13,926 nt of DNA from an uncultured Hungatella sp. (GTDB lineage: Bacteria; Bacillota; Clostridia; Lachnospirales; Lachnospiraceae), in NCBI GenBank assembly GCA_910588505.1, contig CAJUPQ010000087.1, positions 1 through 13,926 of the forward strand. The letters run 5' to 3'. A program made the translations under genes and the position numbers. This document shows positions 6,880 through 13,926 of the stretch, piece after piece. Under the pieces are notes generated by a model that was not told the origin of the DNA, did not search any database, and was given only the letters and a program-made list of their open reading frames with translations. Position 1 is the stretch's first letter; the number at the start of each line of letters is the position of its first letter.

Positions 6880-7197
6880 TTACTGCAAATTCATTTTTTT
6901 ATAGACATCAATAAACTCCTCCGCCAGAACACGGAAAGTCTCCGCGCTCATAAGCTGGTCCTCCGCGTGCATCAGAATCAGGCCTCCGTGCTCCAGCTTT
7001 CCGTTTGCGTCCAGCGTCAGAAGATCTGCATGGATATGATGTCCCTGGGTGTAGGCTTCATCGCCCTGACTAATCAGCGCGTCCGCCTCCTGAAAATCCC
7101 CCTTTTTCGCGCACTGTATGGCATTGATAAAGCATGATCTTGCAGTTCCGACATAAGTAATAATTCCAAAACAGGATGTTTCCATTTCCGGGGTCAT
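6880..7197 (-). CDS. PTS lactose/cellobiose-family IIA component
   Basis: Cytosolic phosphocarrier passing phosphate from HPr to the IIB protein. Seen: 105 residues, the usual length for the all-helical IIA(Lac) family. The phosphorylated histidine is H77 in LILMHAEDQLM, matching the family HAQDHLM motif; HIHADLL at 53-60 and the acidic DLLTLDAN stretch are also typical. GGAGGAGGA lies just before the ATG. Last of three PTS genes, 15 bases after IIC, followed by a terminator. The substrate cannot be told from IIA alone. Confidence 0.92.
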   Translation of the reverse strand: MTPEMETSCFGIITYVGTARSCFINAIQCAKKGDFQEADALISQGDEAYTQGHHIHADLLTLDANGKLEHGGLILMHAEDQLMSAETFRVLAEEFIDVYKKMNLQ

Positions 7198-7212
7198 TTT
7201 GTCCTCCTCCTT

Positions 7213-8526
7213 TTACCATTCATCGTCAAGGGCTTCTTTTTCTGTCTTGGCTTCCTCCATCAGGCTCTGCTTATCGACTCTCCGAATAAAGGGAAGGTAG
7301 ATAAGAAAAGACAGGGTGAGGATCACAACCTGCAAAAGGGCTGTCCGCCATCCTCCGATGAGAAATCCCGAAATAATAGGCGGGCAGGTCCAGGGAACCT
7401 GGACGGCGCCGTAAAGCGGACAGAGTCCGGTATAGAGCGCCGTGTACTGCAGGACGCAGGCGATCACAGGCATGGCGATAAACGGGAAAGCCAGCATGGG
7501 ATTCATCACAATGGGTATGCCAAACAGGATCGGTTCGTTGATATTAAACAATGCAGGCACCATCTCCAGCCTTCCCAGGGTCTTAAGCTGCTTTGACTTT
7601 GCCAGGAAGAACATGTAGATCACAAGCCCGATGGTGATCCCGGCGCCGGTTGTATTGATAAACTGATCCAAAAACTGCATGGTTACGATGTGGCCTCCGT
7701 TCTGCACCGTCAGCTGAACCCCCTGATCGATGAGAGCCTGGTTTTCAAGGCCGTTGGCCTGAAGGATACCGGTCATAATACCGCCGACAATGGTGGAACC
7801 ATGTACGCCGAAGAACCATAAAAACGGCGTCAAAAAACACATCAGGACAGCTCCGCCGATGGAGTCTGTCATGCTCTGGAGAGGCGTCTGAATCACATTG
7901 TAGATCCCCTCCATGGCAGTCATATGGAATCCCATGGAAAAAATTCCGTGGACAACGGCTGCTCCCGTTACAATGACGGCTCCGGGAACCAGCGCCGAGA
8001 ACGCGTTGGACACGCCTTCGGGAACGCCTGCAGGCATTTTGATCTTAATATTCCGTTTCAAAAACCAGCAGTAGACATAGGCGACAATCAGCCCCACGAT
8101 GATCGCGCCAACCATGCCCTTTCCGGCTGTCCAGCTTTTATCGATAATACCCCCCACTACGGTTCCGTTTTCGGTCACGATGGACGCAGGTGTCATCATA
8201 ATAAATACACCCATTGCCACGATGGCTCCGCTTAACGGTTCCTCCCCCTCTAGTTTGATATAGTTATAGGCGATGCCGAGAACGGCTATGATCGCACTTA
8301 TATTAAATGTGGCCCCGTTTGCCTGCTCCAGCACGGCTTTTATGCCCGTCCGTTCCAGCAGGTCTACAACTGCCTGAACGGGGAAATTGGTAATGATCAG
8401 AAATACGGAGCCTACGATCAGAAGGGGCATGGAGTAGACCATACCATCCTTGATCGCCTGTATCCCCTTGGTGTTGACAAATGCCATGATCTTGGGGATT
8501 ACCTTTTCATTTATGAACTGTTTCAT
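7213..8526 (-). CDS. PTS lactose/cellobiose-family IIC permease
   Basis: Membrane permease that binds and translocates a beta-linked disaccharide during phosphorylation. Seen: 437 residues with about ten hydrophobic segments. Conserved family positions are H242 in FFGVHG and E331 in FNINEPILFG; the equivalent His and Glu contact the sugar in the known diacetylchitobiose ChbC structure. AAAGGA lies before the ATG. The gene sits between IIB (32 bases upstream) and IIA (15 bases downstream). Known substrates of the family include cellobiose, lactose, chitobiose and lichenan oligomers. The window has no phospho-beta-glucosidase to narrow this down. Confidence 0.93.
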   Translation of the reverse strand: MKQFINEKVIPKIMAFVNTKGIQAIKDGMVYSMPLLIVGSVFLIITNFPVQAVVDLLERTGIKAVLEQANGATFNISAIIAVLGIAYNYIKLEGEEPLSGAIVAMGVFIMMTPASIVTENGTVVGGIIDKSWTAGKGMVGAIIVGLIVAYVYCWFLKRNIKIKMPAGVPEGVSNAFSALVPGAVIVTGAAVVHGIFSMGFHMTAMEGIYNVIQTPLQSMTDSIGGAVLMCFLTPFLWFFGVHGSTIVGGIMTGILQANGLENQALIDQGVQLTVQNGGHIVTMQFLDQFINTTGAGITIGLVIYMFFLAKSKQLKTLGRLEMVPALFNINEPILFGIPIVMNPMLAFPFIAMPVIACVLQYTALYTGLCPLYGAVQVPWTCPPIISGFLIGGWRTALLQVVILTLSFLIYLPFIRRVDKQSLMEEAKTEKEALDDEW

Positions 8527-8558
8527 CTCTCATTTCCTTTCTGACAACGTATATTCCC

Positions 8559-8870
8559 CTATTTGCCTGCTGCCAGTTTAAAGGCAAACCGCAGGACGCT
8601 CAACCCGTTGCACATCCCGTAATCAGCCATGGGGATCACATCCACGGGAACGTCCTTCGCGCCGCAGATCTCCTTTGCTTTGGAAAGCTGATACCCTACC
8701 TGGGGACCCAAAAGAGCCACATCGGCTTCCCCCACCAGCCTCTCCATGTCAAGGATGGGATAGGCTTTGATATCCACTTCCTTTCCCTTTTCTGCTGCCG
8801 CTTCCTCCATCTTTTTTACAAGAAGGCTTGTTGACATTCCGTTTGCACAAAACAGTCTGATCTTTAACAT
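8559..8870 (-). CDS. PTS lactose/cellobiose-family IIB component
   Basis: Cytosolic phosphotransfer protein carrying phosphate on a cysteine to the incoming sugar. Seen: 103 residues, P-loop-like start IRLFCANGMSTSLL with the active cysteine C8. The fold then continues with ADVALLGPQVGYQL and PVDVIPMADYG. Start chosen at ATG 8870 because GGAGGA is 7 bases upstream; earlier in-frame starts would extend the protein beyond family length. First gene of the PTS operon from the promoter at 8921-8948. Confidence 0.92.
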   Translation of the reverse strand: MLKIRLFCANGMSTSLLVKKMEEAAAEKGKEVDIKAYPILDMERLVGEADVALLGPQVGYQLSKAKEICGAKDVPVDVIPMADYGMCNGLSVLRFAFKLAAGK

Positions 8871-8920
8871 GTTTACATCCTCCATCTTCGATTTCACATG
8901 GGCGCTCATATGTTAGTCCA

Positions 8921-8948
8921 ATCATACCATATCGCTTTTGTATTTCAA
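8921..8948 (-). promoter_or_regulatory. Sigma-A promoter of the PTS operon
   Basis: On the minus strand TTGAAA (-35), 16-base spacer and TATGAT (-10), with a TGG extended -10 directly before it, about 50 bases before the IIB start codon. No clear catabolite-response (cre) site was found nearby. Confidence 0.7.
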
Positions 8949-9002
8949 TCGTTTTGGGCCTTTTTGACACATAGTAAAGAAAATATCATTTGTTACATAA
9001 AA

Positions 9003-9035
9003 AAAACAGACAGGCATCCAATCCCCGTCTGTTTT
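9003..9035 (-). terminator. Rho-independent terminator after the RpiR pair
   Basis: Read on the minus strand, AAAACAGAC pairs with GTCTGTTTT around a 15-base loop, followed by a run of T residues, 11 bases after the stop codon of the second RpiR gene. It separates the regulators from the PTS operon. Confidence 0.75.
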
Positions 9036-9045
9036 CGGCAGTCTC

Positions 9046-9792
9046 TTACTGTTCTTGGAATTTCTGTATTTCGGTTGTCAGGGTCTCCAGCAGGTATACC
9101 ACGGGAATCTGTGAGACCAGCTCCGAAGGCCCGCGCCTGGAGATTCCGAAAATTTCCGGCATATAACAGGAAAAATTGACGTCCGACATCTGCGCGGCCG
9201 GGCAGTGTTCGGTGTTGGTTATGGTAACCAGGGGGGCGCCCGCCTTTTTGTAAGTGTTCACCAGGGCAATAAGGTCCTGGCCGCTTCCCCATGGGGAGAG
9301 GATCAGGAGCGCGTGTCTCGTCTCCCCCTTTGGGCACACAATCCCCCACCCGTCCTCTGCGGGAAAGGCCGCCTTCCCCGCGCAGGAAAACAGGTATGCG
9401 CCGTAGCGGATGAGAGGCTTGCTCTCCCTGTCTCCCGAAAGGATGATCTGGCCCGCGTCTGCGCAGAGCTTTGCCGCCCGGGCCATTTTATCCGTAAATA
9501 CACTGTCCTTTGCGGATGTCTCCATATACTGCACCGCCGGGGCGGCGTCAAATCTTCCGGCCGGGACCTGCCCGTTAAGCTCCTGTCTGATCCGGTATTT
9601 CAGTTCCGTATAACCGGAACATCCGGATTTTTCACAGAAGCGCAGGACGGTTGTGGTGGACACTTTTGCGCCTGCGGCAATCTGCCGGATATTCATGTCC
9701 GGCACAGCGTCCAGATGGGATACGATAAAATTGTAAACCCGAAATTCACCGGGATTCATGTTCCTAAGCTGTTCATAGGAGAATACGGCCAT
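9046..9792 (-). CDS. RpiR-family regulator with degenerate SIS domain
   Basis: Cytosolic DNA-binding regulator, N-terminal HTH_6 plus C-terminal sugar isomerase (SIS) fold. Seen: 248 residues. HTH at about 34-56 (IRQIAAGAKVSTTTVLRFC, a strong RpiR signature). SIS-like region at about 105-225. The usual G-x-G-T/S-S loop reads SGDRESKP (119-126) and the second sugar-phosphate loop reads LSPWGSGQDL (165-174) instead of LSxSGxTxxT, so ligand binding is probably changed or lost. GGAGG is 7 bases before the ATG. It is 15 bases after a paralogous RpiR gene and shares its end pattern (SQIPVVYLLETLTTEI against TQVPVLYIIETLATKL). Inferred target: the adjacent PTS operon and perhaps the divergent glycosidase-like gene. 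Confidence 0.86.
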   Translation of the reverse strand: MAVFSYEQLRNMNPGEFRVYNFIVSHLDAVPDMNIRQIAAGAKVSTTTVLRFCEKSGCSGYTELKYRIRQELNGQVPAGRFDAAPAVQYMETSAKDSVFTDKMARAAKLCADAGQIILSGDRESKPLIRYGAYLFSCAGKAAFPAEDGWGIVCPKGETRHALLILSPWGSGQDLIALVNTYKKAGAPLVTITNTEHCPAAQMSDVNFSCYMPEIFGISRRGPSELVSQIPVVYLLETLTTEIQKFQEQ

Positions 9793-9807
9793 GGAATACC
9801 TCCGTCG

Positions 9808-10533
9808 TCAGTTTTCGTGGTTGTACAGTTTGGTCGCCAGCGTCTCAATGATATACAGCACAGGCACCTGGGTTGTGACGTTTCTCTCGTTGACCATCCT
9901 TGCCGTGACATGATAGGAAATATTGCAGTCTGCCATTTTTGCCAGAACGGAGTTGGAATTGTTGGTAATGGATATCATGGGGCATCCCCTCTGCTGGAGA
10001 TGGGACGCGATATAGACCGTCTGTTTGGTGGTTCCGGATTCGGACAGCACGATCATGACCGTGTCCTCTGACGGGTTCTGAAGAATGGGCAGCCAGGGAT
10101 CGTCGATAAACAGGCTGAAATACCCCACATTGGAGAAATACCTTGCGCCGTACTTTCCCAGCATTCCGGAGGTTCCGATGCCGATAAATATAACGCACTT
10201 TGACCTGACAAGGTACTCAAAGGCCCTGGCAAGGCTGTCCTGAAAGTCCTGGGAGCGGATCCTGGTGATAAAGCTCTGCAGTTCGCTTTCCTTGTCGTCT
10301 TTGAGCACCTCCTGCTTTTTGGCGAGGTACTCTCTGTACATGAGCTTAAATTCACTGTACCCTTCTGCCCCGCATTTCCTGCAAAAGCGCAGGATGGTTG
10401 CCGTGGAAACATGAGCCATGGCGGCCAGTTCCTTGATGGTCATTTTGCTGATCTGTTTTTCTGCTTTTACAATACAGTCATAAACCGCAAAGTCAAGTTC
10501 CGTAAAGCGTTCCATTACTTCTTTGGTAAACAT
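9808..10533 (-). CDS. RpiR/MurR-family regulator with canonical SIS domain
   Basis: Cytosolic sugar-phosphate-responsive regulator. Seen: 241 residues. HTH_6 at about 30-52 (IKELAAMAHVSTATILRFC). SIS domain at about 110-230 with both ligand loops intact, GIGTSG (118-123) and LSESGTTKQT (163-172). Start: ATG 10533 with GGAGG 9 bases upstream; a longer in-frame extension to 10629 exists but has no site and would run through the promoter. First gene of the regulator pair, transcribed away from the secreted glycosidase-like gene from a divergent promoter. Likely controls sugar uptake genes here, but it could respond to an amino-sugar phosphate as MurR does. Confidence 0.9.
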   Translation of the reverse strand: MFTKEVMERFTELDFAVYDCIVKAEKQISKMTIKELAAMAHVSTATILRFCRKCGAEGYSEFKLMYREYLAKKQEVLKDDKESELQSFITRIRSQDFQDSLARAFEYLVRSKCVIFIGIGTSGMLGKYGARYFSNVGYFSLFIDDPWLPILQNPSEDTVMIVLSESGTTKQTVYIASHLQQRGCPMISITNNSNSVLAKMADCNISYHVTARMVNERNVTTQVPVLYIIETLATKLYNHEN

Positions 10534-10620
10534 GATTAAACGCCTCCATGATGTTTGTGACACCTCACTGTGGTGAAGATACATAAAACCGCGACTGTTT
10601 CTGGAAAATAACCTAACTTT

Positions 10621-10649
10621 ACTATACATGCCCTGGTCATGTTTCGCAA
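10621..10649 (-). promoter_or_regulatory. Sigma-A promoter of the RpiR pair
   Basis: On the minus strand TTGCGA (-35) and TATAGT (-10), 17-base spacer, about 88 bases before the ATG at 10533. Its -35 is 36 bases from the -35 of the divergent promoter at 10686-10714, so one bound regulator could affect both. Confidence 0.6.
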
Positions 10650-10685
10650 CTACTTTTTCTGACAGGTAAAAGATGGAAGATTTTG

Positions 10686-10714
10686 TTGAAAAAACTGGTT
10701 TTATGAGTTATAGT
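10686..10714 (+). promoter_or_regulatory. Sigma-A promoter of the secreted glycosidase-like gene
   Basis: TTGAAA (-35) and TATAGT (-10) with a 17-base spacer. A strong GGGAGG ribosome site follows at 10741-10746, 7 bases before the ATG. Confidence 0.7.
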
Positions 10715-10753
10715 GAATACCAGATACATCTGTTATTTTAGGGAGGAAAGCTT

Positions 10754-11872
10754 ATGAGAAAAACACGAAAGACCATAACCACAGCCCTGCTGGCAGCTAT
10801 GTTAGCGGCGTCAGCCTGTCTGACATCTTTTGGATTCTATCAGGAACCGGAAAGCAAAAAGGGGATCTTGGTTTCCGGCCAGGAGCCGGAACTGCTCCAG
10901 GACATTGTCAATCTGGGATGTAAACAGGCAATCTGCAACCTGGCCTCCTACCAGAATGTCAATTCCTTTGACCCTCTCGCTCAGACATGCAGAGCCAACG
11001 GGATCACCATGACCATGATCCTGTTGAATAATTTCGGAGGAAATCCGGACCTGCTGCCAGTATCCAGCCCGGTGGAGGGGACAGGCAACTATGCCTTCAA
11101 CGTAAGCACCGCCGCAGGGGAAGCCGCAGTCAGAGCCTATGCCAGGAACGTGGCCGGACACTATTCCAATACGGTTTCCAACTGGGTCATCGGCAATGAG
11201 GTTAATGACGCCGTGACATGGGACTACAGCGGAGTGACGGACATGGACCAGCACGCGGCCCAGTATGCCAAGGCGTTCCGCATCTTTTACGAGGAGATAA
11301 AAAAGGCCAATTCCGAGGCCCGGGTCTTTATCCCCTTTGATATGCGGTGGAACGCCCAATATACCGACGGTTCCGCCCGCTATACGGTAAAAGAATATCT
11401 TCCAAAGCTCAACGAGCATTTAAAAGATCTGGATTACGGCATTGCCTGGCACGCGTATCCGGTACACTTCTTTACAAAACCCGAGTTTTTGGATGATGAC
11501 GGGATCTCCTTTGATCTGGATACCCCAAACATCAACTTAAAAAATATGGATGTGCTGACCAGCTATCTGCAGACGCCGGAGATGCTCTCCCCCAGCGGCC
11601 AGGTCCGCCATCTGATCCTGACAGAGCAAGGCTTTACCTCAGCCTGTGAAAACGGCGAGGCCCGGCAGGCCGAGGCCATCCGCCAGGCCTATGACATCGT
11701 AAAAGCCAATCCCTATATCGAAGGCTTCTACTTAAGCCGCCAGGTTGACGCCCAGTCCCAGGAAAGCGCGGGAGGCGCCTTCGGACTTTGGACCAGAAAT
11801 CCAAACGCCTCCAGGGATGAGACTCCACAGTCAAAAAAACAGGCCTGGAGCCTATACCAGTCCCTGAACTGA
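10754..11872 (+). CDS. Secreted DUF5722-like, clan GH-A-type putative glycoside hydrolase
   Basis: Probably an extracellular TIM-barrel carbohydrate-active protein. Seen: 372 residues. N-terminal signal peptide (basic RKTRK then hydrophobic to about residue 25); LAASAC is a poor lipobox, so a secreted form is more likely than a lipoprotein. Two candidate catalytic glutamates lie at clan GH-A positions: E149 in NWVIGNEVND (acid/base, end of strand 4) and E291 in LILTEQGFTS (nucleophile, end of strand 7). Other barrel-strand motifs are IPFDMRWN and IAWHAYPVHFF. The overall pattern resembles DUF5722 proteins; this is from memory, not a search. It is the only plus-strand protein gene in this part of the window, divergent from two RpiR regulators, so it may release sugars for the PTS. 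Substrate unknown. Confidence 0.75.
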   Translation: MRKTRKTITTALLAAMLAASACLTSFGFYQEPESKKGILVSGQEPELLQDIVNLGCKQAICNLASYQNVNSFDPLAQTCRANGITMTMILLNNFGGNPDLLPVSSPVEGTGNYAFNVSTAAGEAAVRAYARNVAGHYSNTVSNWVIGNEVNDAVTWDYSGVTDMDQHAAQYAKAFRIFYEEIKKANSEARVFIPFDMRWNAQYTDGSARYTVKEYLPKLNEHLKDLDYGIAWHAYPVHFFTKPEFLDDDGISFDLDTPNINLKNMDVLTSYLQTPEMLSPSGQVRHLILTEQGFTSACENGEARQAEAIRQAYDIVKANPYIEGFYLSRQVDAQSQESAGGAFGLWTRNPNASRDETPQSKKQAWSLYQSLN

Positions 11873-11892
11873 GACCATCTCTGATGTCAGAC

Positions 11893-11940
11893 AAGACAGC
11901 AGCCCCTTTCATTGTCACAAAATAAAAAGGCTGCTGTCTT
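11893..11940. terminator. Hairpin between convergent genes, probable terminator
   Basis: Perfect 12-bp stem AAGACAGCAGCC with a 24-base loop, 20 bases after the plus-strand gene and 19 bases after the minus-strand DUF2461 gene. CTTTT follows on the plus strand. The T-tract is weak on the minus side, so it is surest for the plus-strand gene. Confidence 0.65.
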
Positions 11941-11959
11941 CTTTTACGCCCGGGCTCCC

Positions 11960-12640
11960 CTATCTGGCAGGCATCTGAAACCCGTCAAGGGCTTGGTTGA
12001 GATAGTCGTTAAAAGGCTTCATCACCTCAAAAACCTCTGCCGCCCGTCTGGCAAATCCCTCATCCGCCACTTCTTCGTCCGAAACCGGGTATTCCAGATA
12101 CCAGCTTTTAAATTTCAGGTAGGAAGCCTGGGGATGCTCTTTGTCAAAGCCTGCCGGGACATTTTTCAGCGCCGTCCCCTGGACGGTAAACAGTTTCCTG
12201 AAGTCCGGCGCGTCAAGGATCTCCTCCCACTCCCTTCCGTTTGCGGCGATAAACTTGCGCACCATGGAGGTAGCGTCCTTGAACATATCCGCAAACAGCC
12301 CGCCGCCCAGAAATGAGCCGCCTCCCGGCTTGATCATCACGTAGTACCCCACCGGCACAGGAAGTTTCCCACCGGCGCCGATATGGGCCCGAAATGCCGG
12401 ATTGTAGGGGGATTTGTCATGGCTGAACCTGGTATCTCTCACCAGCTTAAACGTCAGGTCCTTTGGCTCATTGTGAAGGATACCTGGGTCAAATGCCCCG
12501 ATCCCGATAATGAGTTCCCGGATCAGAGCCTCGAACTGCTCATTGGCCTCCTTGTATTCCTGTTTGTGGGCGTGATGCCACTCCCGGTTATTATTTGCGC
12601 TTAAATTCCCCAGATAAGTTAAAATCTTTTGCGTATCCAT
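11960..12640 (-). CDS. DUF2461 / TIGR02453 family protein
   Basis: Conserved protein of unknown function. Seen: 226 residues, full family length. The signature block LTFKLVRDTRFSHDKSPYNP (62-81) followed by FRAHIGAGG is the hallmark, and GYYVMIKPGGGSFLGGGLF (98-116) is the second conserved block. No signal peptide or membrane segment, so cytosolic. GGAGAGGAG lies before the ATG. It starts 39 bases after the sigma factor gene ends, with no terminator between, so the two are probably co-transcribed. Confidence 0.88.
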   Translation of the reverse strand: MDTQKILTYLGNLSANNNREWHHAHKQEYKEANEQFEALIRELIIGIGAFDPGILHNEPKDLTFKLVRDTRFSHDKSPYNPAFRAHIGAGGKLPVPVGYYVMIKPGGGSFLGGGLFADMFKDATSMVRKFIAANGREWEEILDAPDFRKLFTVQGTALKNVPAGFDKEHPQASYLKFKSWYLEYPVSDEEVADEGFARRAAEVFEVMKPFNDYLNQALDGFQMPAR

Positions 12641-12679
12641 GGTTTCTCCTCTCCTGTCCTGTCTTCTATTTGCCCCTGG

Positions 12680-13525
12680 CTATCCTTTCTCCACAACCGA
12701 AAACGGCGCTCCATTTAAAAAATCTTCCACAAACTGTCTCAGCTTTTCCGGAGATTCGTAGGTCCTGCAGAAGGAAAACTCCTGGGAAATGTCATCGATC
12801 TCTTCCATGGCCGCTGTCACCTCAAGGGAAACCTGTTTTGGCACGGCATTGTAAAAGTCCAGGCTGGAAGGATGGATCCTGTGATTTTGTATGGCGTAGT
12901 TGACCCTGCTTTCACAGTGGCATGTCCCGCCTCCGTACTCGCCGCAGTACTCCCTTAAAAAGTCTGCCATTTTCTTCCGCACTCTGGACAGCCGTTTGCG
13001 GTACACTTCCGGGGTGAGCCCCAGAATATCCCCGGCAATGCGGCTGTCCACATGAAACATGGTTCCCAGAATAAAGATGCATCTGCTCTCCGTGTCGAGA
13101 CACTGTAGCATCACATTGGTGCAAGACAGCTTTAATTCCTCCGCCAGAACCGCCTTCTCCACGTCCTGGGTCAGGTCCGGCACATCCTCCAGGTTGGCGT
13201 GGAGGATATCGTCTCCATAGTAGTCAAAGGTCAGAGGGTACTTGGCAAACATGTGTTTTTTATAGTTTTTCAGATGATTCACCGCAATGGCGAAGACCCA
13301 GGTGGAAAAGCTGCTCTCCTTCTTAAAGGACGAAAGGTGAGTCATCACTTTTAAAAGAATGTCCTGGGAAGCGTCCTCCGCGTCCGGAAATGTTCCCATC
13401 ATCCGCAGGGAAAGGTTAAACACCAGATCCTGTACGCCTCCCAGCAGAGTTTCCAGGGCCTGCTTGTCCCCGGCCGTCGCCTGGTCGATCAATGTGTGCA
13501 ATTCGTTGTCTGTTGACCCGTTCAT
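12680..13525 (-). CDS. ECF-type RNA polymerase sigma factor with cysteine-containing C-terminal extension
   Basis: Directs RNA polymerase to a special promoter set. Seen: 281 residues against about 160-200 for a simple ECF sigma. Region 2 at about 33-90 (DLVFNLSLRMMG, DAEDASQDILLKV, FSTWVFAIAVNHLKNY). Region 4 at about 130-190 (RCIFILGTMFHVDSRIAGDILGLTPEVYRKRLSRVRKKM). Then about 90 extra residues beginning with C194, C202 and C204 (YCGEYGGGTCHCESRVN). Known: some ECF groups use such an extension, sometimes metal-binding, in place of a separate anti-sigma. No anti-sigma gene is adjacent here. GAGAGG precedes the ATG. Downstream is the DUF2461 gene. The upstream leader carries small hairpins (13542-13558 and 13566-13581). 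I could not settle on a promoter. Confidence 0.85.
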   Translation of the reverse strand: MNGSTDNELHTLIDQATAGDKQALETLLGGVQDLVFNLSLRMMGTFPDAEDASQDILLKVMTHLSSFKKESSFSTWVFAIAVNHLKNYKKHMFAKYPLTFDYYGDDILHANLEDVPDLTQDVEKAVLAEELKLSCTNVMLQCLDTESRCIFILGTMFHVDSRIAGDILGLTPEVYRKRLSRVRKKMADFLREYCGEYGGGTCHCESRVNYAIQNHRIHPSSLDFYNAVPKQVSLEVTAAMEEIDDISQEFSFCRTYESPEKLRQFVEDFLNGAPFSVVEKG

Positions 13526-13565
13526 CTTATCCTCTCTTTCCGCTGTTCTTAAGACAGCCTTTTGT

Positions 13566-13581
13566 CAGGAGTTAGCTCCTG
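13566..13581. repeat. Small inverted repeat upstream of the sigma factor gene
   Basis: CAGGAG and CTCCTG around TTAG, a perfect 6-bp inverted repeat 41 bases before the sigma factor start. A second short stem (GCTGT/ACAGC) lies at 13542-13558. Could be an operator or leader hairpins; role not established. Confidence 0.3.
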
Positions 13582-13654
13582 TATTCTATTAGACAATCGA
13601 AAGTCCCGGTGTGTGACAGGAGATTTATCTTTTTATTTCTTTTTAAATTTGTTC

Positions 13655-13682
13655 TTGACTATCTGGGATAACATGGTAAAAT
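13655..13682 (+). promoter_or_regulatory. Sigma-A promoter of tRNA-Val
   Basis: TTGACT (-35), 16-base spacer, TAAAAT (-10), ending 9 bases before the first base of the tRNA. Confidence 0.7.
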
Positions 13683-13691
13683 AAAAGCTAT

Positions 13692-13764
13692 GGAGACATA
13701 GCTCAGCTGGGAGAGCATTTGCTTGACGTGTAAAGGGTCGCAGGTTCGAGCCCTGTTGTCTCCA
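13692..13764 (+). tRNA. tRNA-Val (anticodon GAC)
   Basis: 73-nt cloverleaf. Acceptor stem GGAGACA pairs with TGTCTCC, discriminator A, and CCA is not encoded. D-arm GCTC/GAGC. Anticodon stem TTTGC/GTAAA (one G-T pair) with loop TTGACGT, giving anticodon GAC, which reads valine GUC and GUU codons. T-arm GCAGG-TTCGAGC-CCTGT. A promoter precedes it and a terminator follows, so it is a single-gene unit. Confidence 0.95.
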
Positions 13765-13781
13765 TGATCATCTATAAAAAT

Positions 13782-13819
13782 CGGGAACTCCGTCACTGAC
13801 AGAGTTCCTGGTTTTATTT
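13782..13819 (+). terminator. Rho-independent terminator after tRNA-Val
   Basis: CGGGAACTC pairs with GAGTTCCTG (one G-T pair) around an 11-base loop, followed by GTTTTATTTTT, 17 bases after the tRNA. Confidence 0.8.
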
Positions 13820-13926
13820 TTCATCTCTCCGGATTCAATTTCCCGCAGCTTTACGGCTCCCTGACGCTCCCCGCAGAGAGCGGCAGTCTCAGATCACTGG
13901 TGATGACGAACAGGTCTTTCTATTTC

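Noticed and set aside
9205..10071. Long open frame on the plus strand (288 codons)
   Set aside because: Antisense to the two RpiR genes, whose HTH and SIS motifs are unmistakable; no ribosome site.
10561..10575. Imperfect palindrome in the RpiR leader (CACCTCACTGTGGTG)
   Set aside because: Only 11 of 15 positions are symmetric, so it is too weak to call an operator without comparative data.
13821..13926. Possible gene end at the right edge
   Set aside because: Minus-strand frames are broken by stops within the window (one gives only about 22 codons after a TAG). The plus-strand frames that stay open have no start or recognisable motif, so no feature is claimed.

Overview
The window looks like the chromosome of a Gram-positive anaerobe of the Clostridia, most likely a Lachnospiraceae-type gut species. 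This is an inference from three things: the gene set (radical SAM/DUF2344/RNase G operon, lactose/cellobiose-family PTS with RpiR regulators, DUF554, DUF2461), strong GGAGG-type ribosome sites with sigma-A promoters, and moderate GC. Nearly everything is on the minus strand. The exceptions are one secreted glycosidase-like gene, a tRNA-Val and a short fragment at the left edge.

Layout. (1) 1-4655, minus: a tightly coupled operon, TIGR03960-type radical SAM protein -> DUF2344 protein -> RNase G/E -> TrkA. The genes overlap by 17, 17 and 4 bases, and a good promoter lies at 4717-4745. TrkA is not complete: near position 55 its reading gives way to what looks like a plus-strand piece of a sialate O-acetylesterase-type gene. 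This is either a real rearrangement or an assembly chimera. (2) 4656-6880: a two-gene operon (DUF554 membrane protein -> membrane-anchored C39-like peptidase) with two nearly identical copies of a 132-137 bp non-coding element on either side, in opposite orientation. Each copy starts with GTAAC, has internal hairpins and is flanked by an 8-bp direct repeat, so it behaves like a MITE, possibly derived from an IS66-type transposon. One copy sits in the 5' leader of the DUF554 operon. (3) 6880-8870, minus: PTS IIB-IIC-IIA of the lactose/cellobiose family with its own promoter and terminator. (4) 9046-10533, minus: two tandem RpiR-family regulators, one with a canonical sugar-phosphate (SIS) site and one with a degenerate site. 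(5) 10754-11872, plus: a secreted DUF5722-like, clan GH-A-like protein, divergent from the regulators. (6) 11960-13525, minus: an ECF sigma factor with a cysteine-containing C-terminal extension, then a DUF2461 gene. (7) 13692-13764, plus: tRNA-Val(GAC) with promoter and terminator. The last ~100 bases hold no gene I can support.

How the parts work together (inference): the regulators, the PTS and the secreted glycosidase-like protein form a plausible beta-linked-oligosaccharide use locus, although no phospho-beta-glucosidase is present. The rSAM-DUF2344-rng block is housekeeping RNA metabolism. I see no defence system, CRISPR array, prophage or biosynthetic cluster. The most distinctive signals are the MITE pair with target-site duplications and the junction at the left edge.
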